A model generated the notes under the pieces. It was given only the letters and a program-made list of their open reading frames with translations, did not search any database and was not told where the DNA came from. A stretch of DNA of 64,000 nt. It comes from Verrucomicrobiales bacterium (lineage in GTDB: Bacteria > Verrucomicrobiota > Verrucomicrobiia > Verrucomicrobiales > DEV007). The DNA lies in contig PAAG01000059.1 of assembly GCA_002698785.1 (NCBI GenBank), positions 620,001 to 684,000 of the forward strand, read 5' to 3'. A program made the translations under genes and the position numbers. Within the stretch, counting starts at the first letter, position 1. Each line of letters starts with the position of its first letter. Shown in pieces: positions 8,219 to 18,038 of the stretch.

Positions 8219-11200
8219 GACAGGCACTCGAAACGGCAGATATACATTGCCGTTCCCCTTTAATACCAGGAAGAGCTCACGAGCTTCCGTTCGATCAGGT
8301 GCTTCGATAGTGCCCCCTTCGACTGTCCAACGAGGAGGAGCGGCCAATTTCAATTTACCAGATAGCTCTTCACTCGTTTCGAACGGAATCTTGGTAGTTC
8401 CACTTCGAGAGATCGAAGACAGCTCACTCCCGATTGATACACTCGACTCCAGCAATCCCTCAGGAAGATGAGCCTCGCCCCGAAAGCGAAGCAACAAAGG
8501 CTCAGCTACGCCGAGGTGATACTGTCCAGACTCCGACTTAAGAGAAAAGGGACTCCCATCAATATCAATTCCTGAGAGATCAGTCACCCCATCCAACTGA
8601 AGCATCACATCCTTTCTCTCTTCCTCACTCCAAAGAACGATCAAACTCTCTTCTTCGCTATCACGGAAAAGGAATGCGCGCACTCCATTGGGATAATGTT
8701 TCTCCTCGACGAAGTCTTTCACGGAAATTGCATTCACTCCATGGTAGTAAGCCACCGCATCGAGGCGCGGATTGTAGCGATTGTAGCGGGAATCAAAGAC
8801 ATTGTGCGAATCCCCAAAAGTTCCCAGTGCCTTTCCTTCCGGATCGGGATAAAGGAGACCAAACCACGAAACATTCTCGCCACCTGCGGCAAAGAATGTC
8901 GCGAATTTCTTATGCAGCTCGCCTGCAACGCGCAAGCGAGTCATGCCTTGGCTATTCAATCCCAACTCCGTAGACCAGATGGGTTTCACCACATCATACT
9001 CCTTTTGCAACTCACGATACTCTCCAATTGTTCTCCGAACCCGCTCAGCCGATTCGTAAATGTGAAAATCGAATGCATCGCAATACTCCCCGTATCCAGC
9101 TTGGAAATATTCTTCGTTTGGTTCCACTGAAGTGGCCACGACCGGCAGGTCAGGATCGAACGATTTTATGGCTTTGTAGAGAGTCTTGTAGGCTTCTACG
9201 TTCTTGAGCACTCGCTCCCCTGTTCCATGCGGCTCATTCCCGAGGTTAACGATCATCGGTCGGTAATCGCCAAAATTCTCCAGCAAATTCAACACACCCT
9301 TTTCGAGAGCTTCGCTAGTGTAGTCTGTCGATCCTCTCTCAATCTGCGCGGCCGGGGTATTAGTTAACCACCCCATACCAAGCTCTTTTACCAACTCCAG
9401 TTGGGGGACCTGTGCTTCGTACGGTGGCTTAGACGACCAGCGTCCCCAGAGGCCGCAAACTCGAACTCCAAGTCGATGAGTCAATCGAACATACGCTTCC
9501 ACTCGATTGTCCCAATTCCGTGCCGTGAAGGGCACCTCCATGGGAGCATACTGATGGGTCTCCGCCTCCGGCAAAATAGCGAACCCAGAGTGATTCTCAG
9601 AGTTTTTTCCCTCCGCTCCCGAAAGAGAAGCGTGCAGTTCGTAATAGCGCCCCACCTCCAGGGGTAAATCTCCGCACGGCAAGCTCGCACGGTAAACGAA
9701 CGAGTTACCACTTTTCTCTGGAGACCCCAGATGAACCGACTGCACTGATCCCTGCTCAGCCCCCCAGTAGTCCCGGACAACCCAGCTAAGATCTCGCTCC
9801 GAATTGGTGAGAGGTTTACGACAGTGAACTTCGACAGTGAAATCACGAGCGTCATCAGGAAACAAAAGATTGCCCAACTGAGCGGATGAAAACAGAATTC
9901 GATCAACCTTGCTTTCGGTAATCGGAGCCGGCGCAAGAGGTGTCACGGAAAGGTCATCAATTCCAAGGCTGCCGTACGTTTTCTCGAAGTGTATCCGTAA
10001 GGCACCTCTCTTCACTCCTGTCGGGATATCGACTTTCCTTTGATAATTGGACCACTCGCTCTTTCCTGTGATATCGAGGGCCGGGATTGTCTGAACCACC
10101 TCCCCAGCCGAACTCAAGCCGACGAAATCCACAGCAGCTCGATAGGAGTTATCGGGCGAATGCAGATCAGGTTGAGCACGAAGAGTCAGCAGCCATTGTC
10201 CCGGCTCAACTTGAAACGCTGCCGTCTCTACCGAAATCGAAGTTTCGATATCATCCAACTCGCGAGTTAAATTGAGGCTCTGGCTATCCCCAGAGAATTC
10301 GACGTTTCCTTCCGTTTTCCAATCTGACGGAATCGCTTCGGTTTCAAACGTCTCAGTCAGGACTGGTTGTGCGGAGAAAACCGGCACTACCATGTCGGCC
10401 TGCACATTTCGAAACTGGAGAACTGGTTTCTTGTCAGGAGCGGAGACATTGGTCACCGAGAGAAACAGGCTCTGCGCAGGACCATGCCACTTACCATCTT
10501 TTGCACCGCCCCAATGTTCTCCTCCTGCTATCTCCTCTGGATAGATCACTAGCTCTTTCCACGTTTGGCTTTCTTCGATACGGAAACCTCGCCGCTGGTG
10601 AGCTTGCCCAGTGCTATCACTTAGGCGCAACGTAATCGAGCCGACGTTCTCTGAACGCACTTCCATTCGGATGGCCTTTATGTCTTCGACATTGAACTCT
10701 CGAAGGCTTCTTGTGGTACCGCAGTAGGCCCCTCCGTTCGTGAAATTTCCACTCAGCTGGAATATGGGAAATTCGCTCTCCTTTTCCAAGACGACGAGGT
10801 CGCCGGTAGCGCCCTTGAACTCTGGACCATTGGAGAACCCCCACTCATGCAACCCATCGTACACTTCAGAAAGCGAAATTGTTTGAATCACACTTGCTCC
10901 CTCTACTGCCTGAGGGAGCGGATCAAGATCGAGATCCTGCAGCCACATTGTGCGGACAGTGTCGCTCCCGCCATTCCCTAACAGAAAACAAATATAGGTA
11001 GCTTCTCCGTGCCATTTCCCGTCATCGGCACCACCCCATGATTGGTAGCGAAGAACGTTGGTCACCGCTTCGGCCGTCCCACGAGATTCGAAAAACCGCT
11101 GGATCGGAAATTCGATTTCCTGCCATCCATTATCAGGCTCAACTCCGATATCTATCTGATGGGTCTGTCCGCTGCCATCACCGATTCGCATTGTAAAGCG

Positions 11201-11506
11201 GGTGGCCTGCTCCGCTTTCACCTGAAACGAAAGCCCTTCGATCTCGACGGGATAGAAACGACGCATCGCCTGCACGTAGCCCCCGCCACCGGTGAAATCT
11301 CCAATCAGTTTCAAGCAATCTTCACCACGAACACCTGCTCCGGGATCAACCACTAGTTCGCCAGTCGCCCCCGGAAACTCCCGGCCATTATCGAAGCGCC
11401 ATCCGGCTGCGACATCGGAGGGATCGATCAGCGGAATAGGCGCTCCCATTGCGAGCGTCAAAGACGTTGCAGAGATAAAGAGGAAGAAGGAGAGGGTCCG
11501 GTTCAT
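8210..11506 (-). CDS. Secreted multidomain glycoside hydrolase, clan GH-A-like
   Basis: About 1098 residues; the ATG at 11506 gives a signal peptide (MNRTLSFFLFISATSLTLAMG), and an upstream start at 11536 is less likely. Two related beta-sandwich modules occur in tandem (about 30-215 and 220-395); compare GWRFDNGREFPGATGELVV with EWGFSNGPEFKGATGDLVV. A third CBM-like module follows (about 400-540). The catalytic (beta/alpha)8-like part begins near 660, with the acid/base motif VNLGNEPHG (Glu about 758) and a likely nucleophile in WSTELGL (Glu about 847). A C-terminal beta domain ends the protein. This pattern fits GH39/GH5-like enzymes of clan GH-A. It is divergent from the Tat protein at 11629. 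The exact family and substrate are uncertain. Confidence 0.72.
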   Translation of the reverse strand: MNRTLSFFLFISATSLTLAMGAPIPLIDPSDVAAGWRFDNGREFPGATGELVVDPGAGVRGEDCLKLIGDFTGGGGYVQAMRRFYPVEIEGLSFQVKAEQATRFTMRIGDGSGQTHQIDIGVEPDNGWQEIEFPIQRFFESRGTAEAVTNVLRYQSWGGADDGKWHGEATYICFLLGNGGSDTVRTMWLQDLDLDPLPQAVEGASVIQTISLSEVYDGLHEWGFSNGPEFKGATGDLVVLEKESEFPIFQLSGNFTNGGAYCGTTRSLREFNVEDIKAIRMEVRSENVGSITLRLSDSTGQAHQRRGFRIEESQTWKELVIYPEEIAGGEHWGGAKDGKWHGPAQSLFLSVTNVSAPDKKPVLQFRNVQADMVVPVFSAQPVLTETFETEAIPSDWKTEGNVEFSGDSQSLNLTRELDDIETSISVETAAFQVEPGQWLLTLRAQPDLHSPDNSYRAAVDFVGLSSAGEVVQTIPALDITGKSEWSNYQRKVDIPTGVKRGALRIHFEKTYGSLGIDDLSVTPLAPAPITESKVDRILFSSAQLGNLLFPDDARDFTVEVHCRKPLTNSERDLSWVVRDYWGAEQGSVQSVHLGSPEKSGNSFVYRASLPCGDLPLEVGRYYELHASLSGAEGKNSENHSGFAILPEAETHQYAPMEVPFTARNWDNRVEAYVRLTHRLGVRVCGLWGRWSSKPPYEAQVPQLELVKELGMGWLTNTPAAQIERGSTDYTSEALEKGVLNLLENFGDYRPMIVNLGNEPHGTGERVLKNVEAYKTLYKAIKSFDPDLPVVATSVEPNEEYFQAGYGEYCDAFDFHIYESAERVRRTIGEYRELQKEYDVVKPIWSTELGLNSQGMTRLRVAGELHKKFATFFAAGGENVSWFGLLYPDPEGKALGTFGDSHNVFDSRYNRYNPRLDAVAYYHGVNAISVKDFVEEKHYPNGVRAFLFRDSEEESLIVLWSEEERKDVMLQLDGVTDLSGIDIDGSPFSLKSESGQYHLGVAEPLLLRFRGEAHLPEGLLESSVSIGSELSSISRSGTTKIPFETSEELSGKLKLAAPPRWTVEGGTIEAPDRTEARELFLVLKGNGNVYLPFRVPVSE

Positions 11507-11628
11507 TCTCCAAGACCATATGCAAAATTCTTTCATGATTACCAGCGGGAACAGATCACGATTCAGGAACAGGCAATCCGTATATGCGCATTGCCCTGAT
11601 AGCCATTTCTGATACCGTCCACACCTCT

Positions 11629-12900
11629 ATGCACCGAAGAACCTTTCTCGCTAAATCCGCTGCCGTATCTTTTTTACCGGTCTCTACTTACTGCGCATCA
11701 ACGAGAACCGCGGAAGAGGCAGTCAGTATTGCACATGAAGAAATCTGGTCGCGTTTCATCGACGACTACGGGATCATGCTCGATTTCGCCGACTATGATG
11801 GATCGGTCGAACTTCCAACACCCGAGGAATGCCGCCTCGGCAAACCCAATGCCCTGGGATGGTGGACACCGATCGAGAATGGAGGTTTTTTCAACGGGCT
11901 GTATTTAGAAGCTATGCTTCAACGCTGGAAACTCACTGGCGAAGAGTCGGTTGCGGCCAAAGCCCGCCGTCTTGTCGACGGTCTGTTACTACTCAATTCG
12001 ATCAGCGAAGTAGAAGGCTTTGTAGGACGCGGAGTGTGCACTGATGGCGTTTCTCACTACGCGATGGGATCGAACGATCAAACATTTCCATGGATCTATG
12101 GCCTCTGGCGGTTTCTGGAATCTGGTATGGCGACAGAGGAAGAGGCCACCAAAGTGAAGAAACGCATCATTGATTTGGTCGAAACGATTGCCGCGATAGA
12201 TTGGATGATGCCCGCGGAGGAACCGTTCGGAGTTCGCGGCGGATTCCTCAAAAACACTTTCGAAAGCGCACCCCGCCTCCTCTTCACCCTCCGAATCATG
12301 AATCAGCTGACTGGCGACCCGAAGTGGCTGAAGAAATACCAGGAAGCACTCGGAGAAGGTGAAGGAAAAACGCGAGCGGACTTTTGTGAAGAAGGAATGA
12401 AATTTGAAAAGCATCGACATTCCTGGACGGCCGGAAACTCCGTTGCTGCTCTGCGAGCGCTTTGGGAGTTGGAAGACGACACCACATTGAAAGAGCGTTT
12501 CAAGAAAGGAATTCAAAGCAGTGTTGACGTCGCGATGGAAAGCTTCCCTCTAGCGGACAAGTATCCCAATAACAGAGATGCGGCCTTCAACTTCGATTGG
12601 AAAATGATGAATGCGATGTGGAAGCCTCACTCCACAGAAAAAGAAGCGGTTCAACTGGCAATGCTACAATTGAGAGAGTTTCGGAAGACATCTCCCAAAC
12701 GCGGGCTGGAAACTACCTTTGTTAGAGAACCCGTTTTTGCTGCATGGATTGCTACACTTGAGCCAGACCGAGACCGCCTTCAAACTCGCAAAAAGGAAAT
12801 CTCAGAACTTCTGGCCAAATACGATCCAAGCACGATGATCTTCTCTCAATTCTTCCCAATGGAAATAGCCTGGTGGAGAATGAAATCAGAGCTCAGCTGA
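11629..12900 (+). CDS. Tat-exported helical protein, possibly six-hairpin glycosidase-like
   Basis: The ATG at 11629 gives MHRRTFLAKSAAVSFLPVS, a short twin-arginine-like signal. An upstream ATG (11584) adds an unlikely leader. The mature protein (about 400 residues) is alpha-helical with repeated aromatic/acidic helices (WWTPIENGGFFNGLYLEAML, SNDQTFPWIYGLWRFLE, RDAAFNFDWKMMNAMW) reminiscent of alpha/alpha-barrel glycosidases or epimerases. No definite family was recognised. It is divergent from the GH-A-like enzyme and convergent with the cytochrome-containing fusion (seven-base gap), so a role in carbohydrate processing is inferred from location and fold impression only. Confidence 0.55.
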   Translation: MHRRTFLAKSAAVSFLPVSTYCASTRTAEEAVSIAHEEIWSRFIDDYGIMLDFADYDGSVELPTPEECRLGKPNALGWWTPIENGGFFNGLYLEAMLQRWKLTGEESVAAKARRLVDGLLLLNSISEVEGFVGRGVCTDGVSHYAMGSNDQTFPWIYGLWRFLESGMATEEEATKVKKRIIDLVETIAAIDWMMPAEEPFGVRGGFLKNTFESAPRLLFTLRIMNQLTGDPKWLKKYQEALGEGEGKTRADFCEEGMKFEKHRHSWTAGNSVAALRALWELEDDTTLKERFKKGIQSSVDVAMESFPLADKYPNNRDAAFNFDWKMMNAMWKPHSTEKEAVQLAMLQLREFRKTSPKRGLETTFVREPVFAAWIATLEPDRDRLQTRKKEISELLAKYDPSTMIFSQFFPMEIAWWRMKSELS

Positions 12901-12907
12901 TCGAGTT

Positions 12908-15900
12908 TCAATCTCCCGATAAGATCCAGTCGGCAATTTCCCGGAGCGTTTCCTCACCGAGGAAATCGAACTTCGGCATGGGAGGGAGCTCTGGATTCTT
13001 GTTTTCTGGATTCATCGCCCACTTCACAATACCGTCCGGATTTCCGGCATATCTTTGGCGAATTTCCGCAAAGGGAGGACCAACAACTCGCTTGGTTGGA
13101 TGGTGGCATGCGGTACAGGCCGCTACCAATGCTGCTACCCCTCGTTCAGGTGCTGCCGCTTGCGTGAGCGTCACCTTCTCAATCTTTTCGTATCCAGGAA
13201 ACTCGGTGAAAGGTTCTCCCAAATGGTGGACTGTCGCAAAAACCTCGATTCGGGAGTCCACATTGCAATGGAGATGCAATTGGTTGACTGGCTGCAACTG
13301 AGGCATCTCGATGAAGACTTTTTTTCCACCGTCCAATTTCTGTATAGAATGGATTCCTAGAACATCGTGCCCTGCCTGAGCAGGATGGCTCACCGAATAC
13401 TCGGGAGACCCATAAGCCGGAGCGTAGAGATAGTTCCACTGCTGAGCGAACCAGTTTTTCGTTTCAAAAACCTCATCTGCCTGAGGCGACTCAAAGGTCA
13501 GGAGAATTCCATTTTCTTTCGTCTCGTAATCGACGGGATAAGGATATTTTTCTGCCGTGTAGCGAACACGCTGCAAGCTGCCATCCTGCGTACCGTAATT
13601 TCCCCACCCCTGTGCGCCGGCAACGTAGAGCTGACCATCGTACGGAGAGAATCGGCCACGATGACCTCCTGACAAAAAGCTACCCGGCAACTGGATCGCT
13701 GCTGCCTGGGATTCGCCATCAATAACTTCGCGATACATCAGGAAGTATTTCGCATACCCGCCTGAGAGGTGGATCCACTTGCCCTCCACAGGTCCCCACT
13801 GATCACTGTTGATGTAAACCTGCTCCGCACTGGAGTTATCGACGCCGCGGGGGAAATAAATCATAGGAGGCACATAACCGCGCGGACCTTCCTTCGGCCC
13901 GCCAGCTCCAAAATGCCCACCAAGGCTGACGTCACATACCGCACTAGCCGGAGTCCATGTCCCTTCCTGAACACTGGAAAGGATGACTCCACCATCTGGC
14001 GAAATACCGAGACCATTAGGATTGCGAAGCCCCGTTCCAAGGACTTCTACATCGTCGCCATCGGACGAGATACGAATGACTCCCTGGTTGCCCGATGCGG
14101 TATACCATCGTCCCTGATCATCCTGCTGAAGACCGGTGATGAAATCATGGGCTCCCGGAGAAGTGTTCCATGCCGCAGTTACACACTCATAAAAGTCGGC
14201 CTCATCGTCGCCGTTACGATCATGAAGAGCCACGATCTGATCCCGGCAAAGAACGTTGATGGTGCCATCGACAACCTTCAGTCCGAGTGGTTGATGGAGC
14301 CCTGCTGCGTATCGTTTCCACGTGAGAGATGCAAGCTCATCACCTGACAAATCACACACCCATACGTCGCCGTGGATGTTGCAGATCGCGATTCGATCCT
14401 TCGATACAAAATCGACACCAGCAACAAAGAACAAAGCTTTCCACGGATTTTCGAATGGGAGTGTCAGGGTATCTATCGCATAAGGATGACCTTCACCCAT
14501 TTCCCCTTTTGTTTCGATTCTCTCGGGCCAAATGGCATCTCCAGTAGAAGGAGCTTCAACCAGTTTCTCAATAACTTTTCCGTTCGAGACTTCTGCCGTT
14601 TTGTATTTCACCTCCCCTTCTTCGCTGTATGAGAAGATTACCTTTTCCCCGATACGATGGAGTCCCAGGTAATTGGAATCTTTGGCGGGTTTAGGAAGCA
14701 TCTCTACAGCTACCTCCTCTTCTCCCCCTATCGGGATTCCCTTCATGAATCCTCGGCGAACATCGGACCACTCTACCAAATCCCCTTTCCAAGCCAGAAC
14801 GAACTGTAGTGAGTCTTCATCAAAAACGGCATTTACATCTTCGGAAAGCTTCACACTGACGGCCCTCGGCAGTGTCATTCCCTTTCCTCGGAAAACACCA
14901 CTGACCATCGATCCGTGATTCATGTCTCTTACCCTGCCATCTTTCCAAGTGTCCTGGTCGTTCTGGTTTCCCCAATGACCATACTTTCCTCCGTCCAGCC
15001 CTGCATAGGCAGGCAGCACATCTGGGATCTTTTCCATTTGCCCGTAGTGAATGGCCTGCTTTGCATAGAAATCGTAGACACGATCACGATTGATCTCCGC
15101 CTCCCAGTAGGGACTGTACTCTGGCTCCAGAGGTTCACGGGGAAATTCGGGAATTGTCGCGAATGAATCCGCAGCAGTGTCCTTTTCAAAGTTCCAAAAT
15201 CCTAACACATCATTTTCATCTCCTGAGAGAGGTTCATCAGATACGGAAGCCGCATCGTCGTGAATACCCTTCCTGATTCGCACTTCATCTATGGCGCCAT
15301 TCATTCGCAATCCGCCACTGATCAACCGGCCGATTCCAAGATTGCCCGTAATCACTCTTCCCTTATTTCGCTTAATCGGCTGATCGGCCACCTTTGTTCC
15401 GTCAACAAAAAGACTGATGCGATCTTCGTCGTATTGCATTGCGAGTGAGTGCCATTTTCCATCGGTAATCACGGACTTGCTCCGAATGTGATCCGGTTTC
15501 GCGTCGGGTAGATATGCGGTGAAAGTTCCATCACCTCTCATCGCAAAGATCTCCCAGTGGGCAGCCGACTTCTTCGGATCGCTAGCCACGAGAATGTGAT
15601 AATCACTACCAGAAAGTTTTGCTCGACACTCCACGGTGATCGGAGGCTCTCGCCAGTCGGTGTTTCCGCTGGCCATAATGGAACTCGAAAGAGCCGTTCC
15701 GAACTTCTCATTGAGCGAGGGAACCGTTTCCAGTTTTTCGGGAACGGCAGACTCTTTGGCCTGAAACGATACGTCTGGCAGCAATGGACGCTTTCCACCT
15801 GAACCGGTATCTACAGTCTCCTGTCGAAGCCACTCCAACCCATTCAAATTATTGGAAAGGGCCACTTTCGTATCCATCTCGTTACGATGGTCGATGATGC

Positions 15901-16642
15901 CCACTGGCCCGGAGTAGCCCGAGTCAATCACCGTGCGGAGCATTCCTAGTTCGTGCTCTCCCTGTGACAAAGTGAGGATCTTGGGGTCGGCTCCTGAGTT
16001 CATCCCATTCAGGTTGAGGCAAATCAAGTATGGCTTCAGCATATCGAGAGAGCTGGCCCAATCTTCGATATGCCCGTGGCCATGATGCCAGTTGTATACG
16101 ATTCCTACATGATCATATCCCCTTCGCCGAAGGCTCTCGCATACCGCGATCATATTCTCCGGCTCTCCTCCCCAGCCACCATGGTTGTACAATCCTAACT
16201 GACAACCCAATTCGGCTGTCTTTTTCGCCAGTTGCTCCATCGAGTCAGCTGCCGCCTCTACTTTTTCTTCCTGGCTTCCTTCGCTTGGGCTACCCAGCGT
16301 TCGCCAGATTTGGGGATGAAGGTCGTATTTCTTAAAGAGGCGATACGCTTCGTCGTGCCCCGCCCAGAAGGCGAACAGCTCGATCCCGTGTTTTTTGTAC
16401 GCCAGAATTTCTTCTTCGAACTGGGAGACGTGCTCTTGGCGAAAATCGTAGGCACTTCGACGGATGCCGAGTTCCTTCAACATCTTCGCCCGCTCATCCG
16501 GACCACGCTTTGCGGCATCGAAGGGAACGATGCACCAAGCGACAAGATTCTCGTCTTTCAGATTCTCGGGAATCTCGGTCGCATTTGAGGAGAATGCGAT
16601 ACCAAGACAGGTGGCGATAAGGAGGGTAGTTTTTCGAATCAT
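12908..16642 (-). CDS. Secreted TIM barrel / LamG / beta-propeller / cytochrome c fusion
   Basis: 1244 residues with a signal peptide (MIRKTTLLIATCLGIAFSSNA). Domains in order: a sugar-phosphate isomerase/epimerase-like TIM barrel (about 25-290; LGLYNHGGWGGEPENM, VGIVYNWHHGHGHIEDW); a LamG/concanavalin-like sandwich (about 320-500; LFVDGTKVADQPI); a long heme-binding or sorbosone-dehydrogenase-like beta-propeller (about 530-1110; GLRNPNGLGISPDGG, FSPYDGQLYVAGAQGWG); and a C-terminal class I cytochrome c with CTACHH (Cys about 1176) and probable axial Met in ELPPMPKF. Such assemblies are characteristic of Planctomycetota/Verrucomicrobiota. Probable role: periplasmic oxidation or binding of a sugar with electron transfer to heme. 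It is the next gene after the amidohydrolase, four bases away. Confidence 0.8.
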   Translation of the reverse strand: MIRKTTLLIATCLGIAFSSNATEIPENLKDENLVAWCIVPFDAAKRGPDERAKMLKELGIRRSAYDFRQEHVSQFEEEILAYKKHGIELFAFWAGHDEAYRLFKKYDLHPQIWRTLGSPSEGSQEEKVEAAADSMEQLAKKTAELGCQLGLYNHGGWGGEPENMIAVCESLRRRGYDHVGIVYNWHHGHGHIEDWASSLDMLKPYLICLNLNGMNSGADPKILTLSQGEHELGMLRTVIDSGYSGPVGIIDHRNEMDTKVALSNNLNGLEWLRQETVDTGSGGKRPLLPDVSFQAKESAVPEKLETVPSLNEKFGTALSSSIMASGNTDWREPPITVECRAKLSGSDYHILVASDPKKSAAHWEIFAMRGDGTFTAYLPDAKPDHIRSKSVITDGKWHSLAMQYDEDRISLFVDGTKVADQPIKRNKGRVITGNLGIGRLISGGLRMNGAIDEVRIRKGIHDDAASVSDEPLSGDENDVLGFWNFEKDTAADSFATIPEFPREPLEPEYSPYWEAEINRDRVYDFYAKQAIHYGQMEKIPDVLPAYAGLDGGKYGHWGNQNDQDTWKDGRVRDMNHGSMVSGVFRGKGMTLPRAVSVKLSEDVNAVFDEDSLQFVLAWKGDLVEWSDVRRGFMKGIPIGGEEEVAVEMLPKPAKDSNYLGLHRIGEKVIFSYSEEGEVKYKTAEVSNGKVIEKLVEAPSTGDAIWPERIETKGEMGEGHPYAIDTLTLPFENPWKALFFVAGVDFVSKDRIAICNIHGDVWVCDLSGDELASLTWKRYAAGLHQPLGLKVVDGTINVLCRDQIVALHDRNGDDEADFYECVTAAWNTSPGAHDFITGLQQDDQGRWYTASGNQGVIRISSDGDDVEVLGTGLRNPNGLGISPDGGVILSSVQEGTWTPASAVCDVSLGGHFGAGGPKEGPRGYVPPMIYFPRGVDNSSAEQVYINSDQWGPVEGKWIHLSGGYAKYFLMYREVIDGESQAAAIQLPGSFLSGGHRGRFSPYDGQLYVAGAQGWGNYGTQDGSLQRVRYTAEKYPYPVDYETKENGILLTFESPQADEVFETKNWFAQQWNYLYAPAYGSPEYSVSHPAQAGHDVLGIHSIQKLDGGKKVFIEMPQLQPVNQLHLHCNVDSRIEVFATVHHLGEPFTEFPGYEKIEKVTLTQAAAPERGVAALVAACTACHHPTKRVVGPPFAEIRQRYAGNPDGIVKWAMNPENKNPELPPMPKFDFLGEETLREIADWILSGD

Positions 16643-16646
16643 GTTC

Positions 16647-17942
16647 TTATCCGTCGACAGTCACTGAAGTCTCCTGGCGTGGAGCGAGGCGACCAGCTTT
16701 GAGGACACCGCCTTGTAGGACTGCCTGAATGTTGCCTCGATCTTCAAGGATCGAAATGTCCGCTATCACGTCGCCATCGACCACAAGAACATCGGCCAGC
16801 TTCCCTTTTTCAAGAGTGCCGATTTCGCCTGCCATGCCTGCGATCTCCGCGCCTGTTTTCGTCGCACACTTGATTGTTTCCAAAGGAGTGAAACCGACTT
16901 CTTCCGTGAAGTACGTCAATTCTTTCGCGTAGTCACCGTGCGGATTCCATCCAAAACCGTAGTCTCCACCCATGCCCAAGCGTCCACCTTCGCGGAGGAT
17001 TCGGAGTGCGCTTTCCGCTCCGCCATCAAGCGTTTCCTGATGACCGTCAATGACAGCTTGAGGCAGTCCGAATTCCGGTCCGTGGATCACACTGGCTTTT
17101 TCAAAATAGAGCGCCGGAATCACCGGCACGTCTCGCTCAAGAAGCATATCCATTGCTTCGTCATCCATGAAGGTCCCGTGCTCCAGTGTGTCGTAACCGG
17201 CTCGCAGAGCGTTCTTGATACCTTCGGTCGCTCGACAGTGCCCGGTTACTTTCATCCCGTGGTTGTGAGCGGTTTTTACGACTGCATCCATCTCTTCGAA
17301 CGTCATGCACAGAGTGTGGTGGTCGTTCACATCGGGGGCTGCCGCATCGCCAGTTGGATAGGTTTTCACCCATTCGACTCCATCTTTTACCAAGGCTCGC
17401 ACTGCTCGCCGCGCGTCTTCTTGCCCGTTGACGATAAAGACCAGGCCCTCCATTCCAATTTTCCGGAATTCTGGATTCCAATCCATAAGGCCGCCGGCAG
17501 AACAGATTTCACGACCTGATGGGGAAAGTCGTGGCCCGGGGATGAGATCGGCATCGATCGCTTTGCGAAGCCATACATCAACGTTGAAAAGGCATCCGCC
17601 CGAACGTGCGGCCGTGTATCCACATTCCAAAGCGAGTTTGCAATTCACCGAAGCAAGGAGTGAGACATACTCGACGGGGTATTTGATATCGAGATCTTCG
17701 AGAGTGCGGATGTTGAAATAAGTTGCGTGAAAATGCGCTTCGACGAGCCCCGGCATAATGGTTCCACCGCCGGCGTCGATCGTCTCAATGTCTTCCGGTG
17801 CCTCCGGTTTTTCGAGAACTGATCCAGCAAAGGCAATTCGTCCATCCTCGATGAGAAGACAGCCGTCGAGAATCGGATCGACGCCCGTCCCGTCGATGAG
17901 GACGCCATTTGTAATGAGAGTTTTTCCAGAATCGGTTTTCAT
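16647..17942 (-). CDS. Amidohydrolase family protein (prolidase/imidazolonepropionase-like)
   Basis: 431 residues from the ATG at 17942 (MKTDSGKT); an ORF start at 17975 adds 11 residues. Metal-binding elements of the amidohydrolase superfamily are visible: VEAHFHATYF (HxH), a candidate carbamylated Lys in VEWVKTYPTG, then KVTGHCRA, YDTLEHGTF and the acidic end of the barrel in GMGGDYGF. The last segment is the composite beta-sandwich (LEKGKLADVLVVDGDVI). No signal peptide is visible, so it is probably cytosolic. It is likely co-transcribed with the cytochrome fusion downstream. A 21-bp-spaced direct repeat lies upstream of it. Confidence 0.85.
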   Translation of the reverse strand: MKTDSGKTLITNGVLIDGTGVDPILDGCLLIEDGRIAFAGSVLEKPEAPEDIETIDAGGGTIMPGLVEAHFHATYFNIRTLEDLDIKYPVEYVSLLASVNCKLALECGYTAARSGGCLFNVDVWLRKAIDADLIPGPRLSPSGREICSAGGLMDWNPEFRKIGMEGLVFIVNGQEDARRAVRALVKDGVEWVKTYPTGDAAAPDVNDHHTLCMTFEEMDAVVKTAHNHGMKVTGHCRATEGIKNALRAGYDTLEHGTFMDDEAMDMLLERDVPVIPALYFEKASVIHGPEFGLPQAVIDGHQETLDGGAESALRILREGGRLGMGGDYGFGWNPHGDYAKELTYFTEEVGFTPLETIKCATKTGAEIAGMAGEIGTLEKGKLADVLVVDGDVIADISILEDRGNIQAVLQGGVLKAGRLAPRQETSVTVDG

Positions 17943-17993
17943 GGGGGTTTCCGATGAGTGCTTGAAGATTACCATCCAAGGCCGAAAACTGTC

Positions 17994-18023
17994 TTGAACA
18001 AACGGTTCTGAAATTTGAACAAA
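17994..18023. promoter_or_regulatory. Direct repeat TTGAACAAA x2, candidate AraC-family operator
   Basis: TTGAACAAA occurs at 17994-18002 and again at 18015-18023, giving a start-to-start distance of 21 bases (two helical turns). Both copies are followed by a G/C-rich cgg within a few bases. The site lies in the 96-base gap between the amidohydrolase start (17942) and the end of the AraC-type regulator gene (18039). AraC/XylS-family proteins commonly bind direct repeats with this spacing. That the neighbouring regulator binds here is inference. Confidence 0.4.
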
Positions 18024-18038
18024 AGCGGCGCAATCCCA

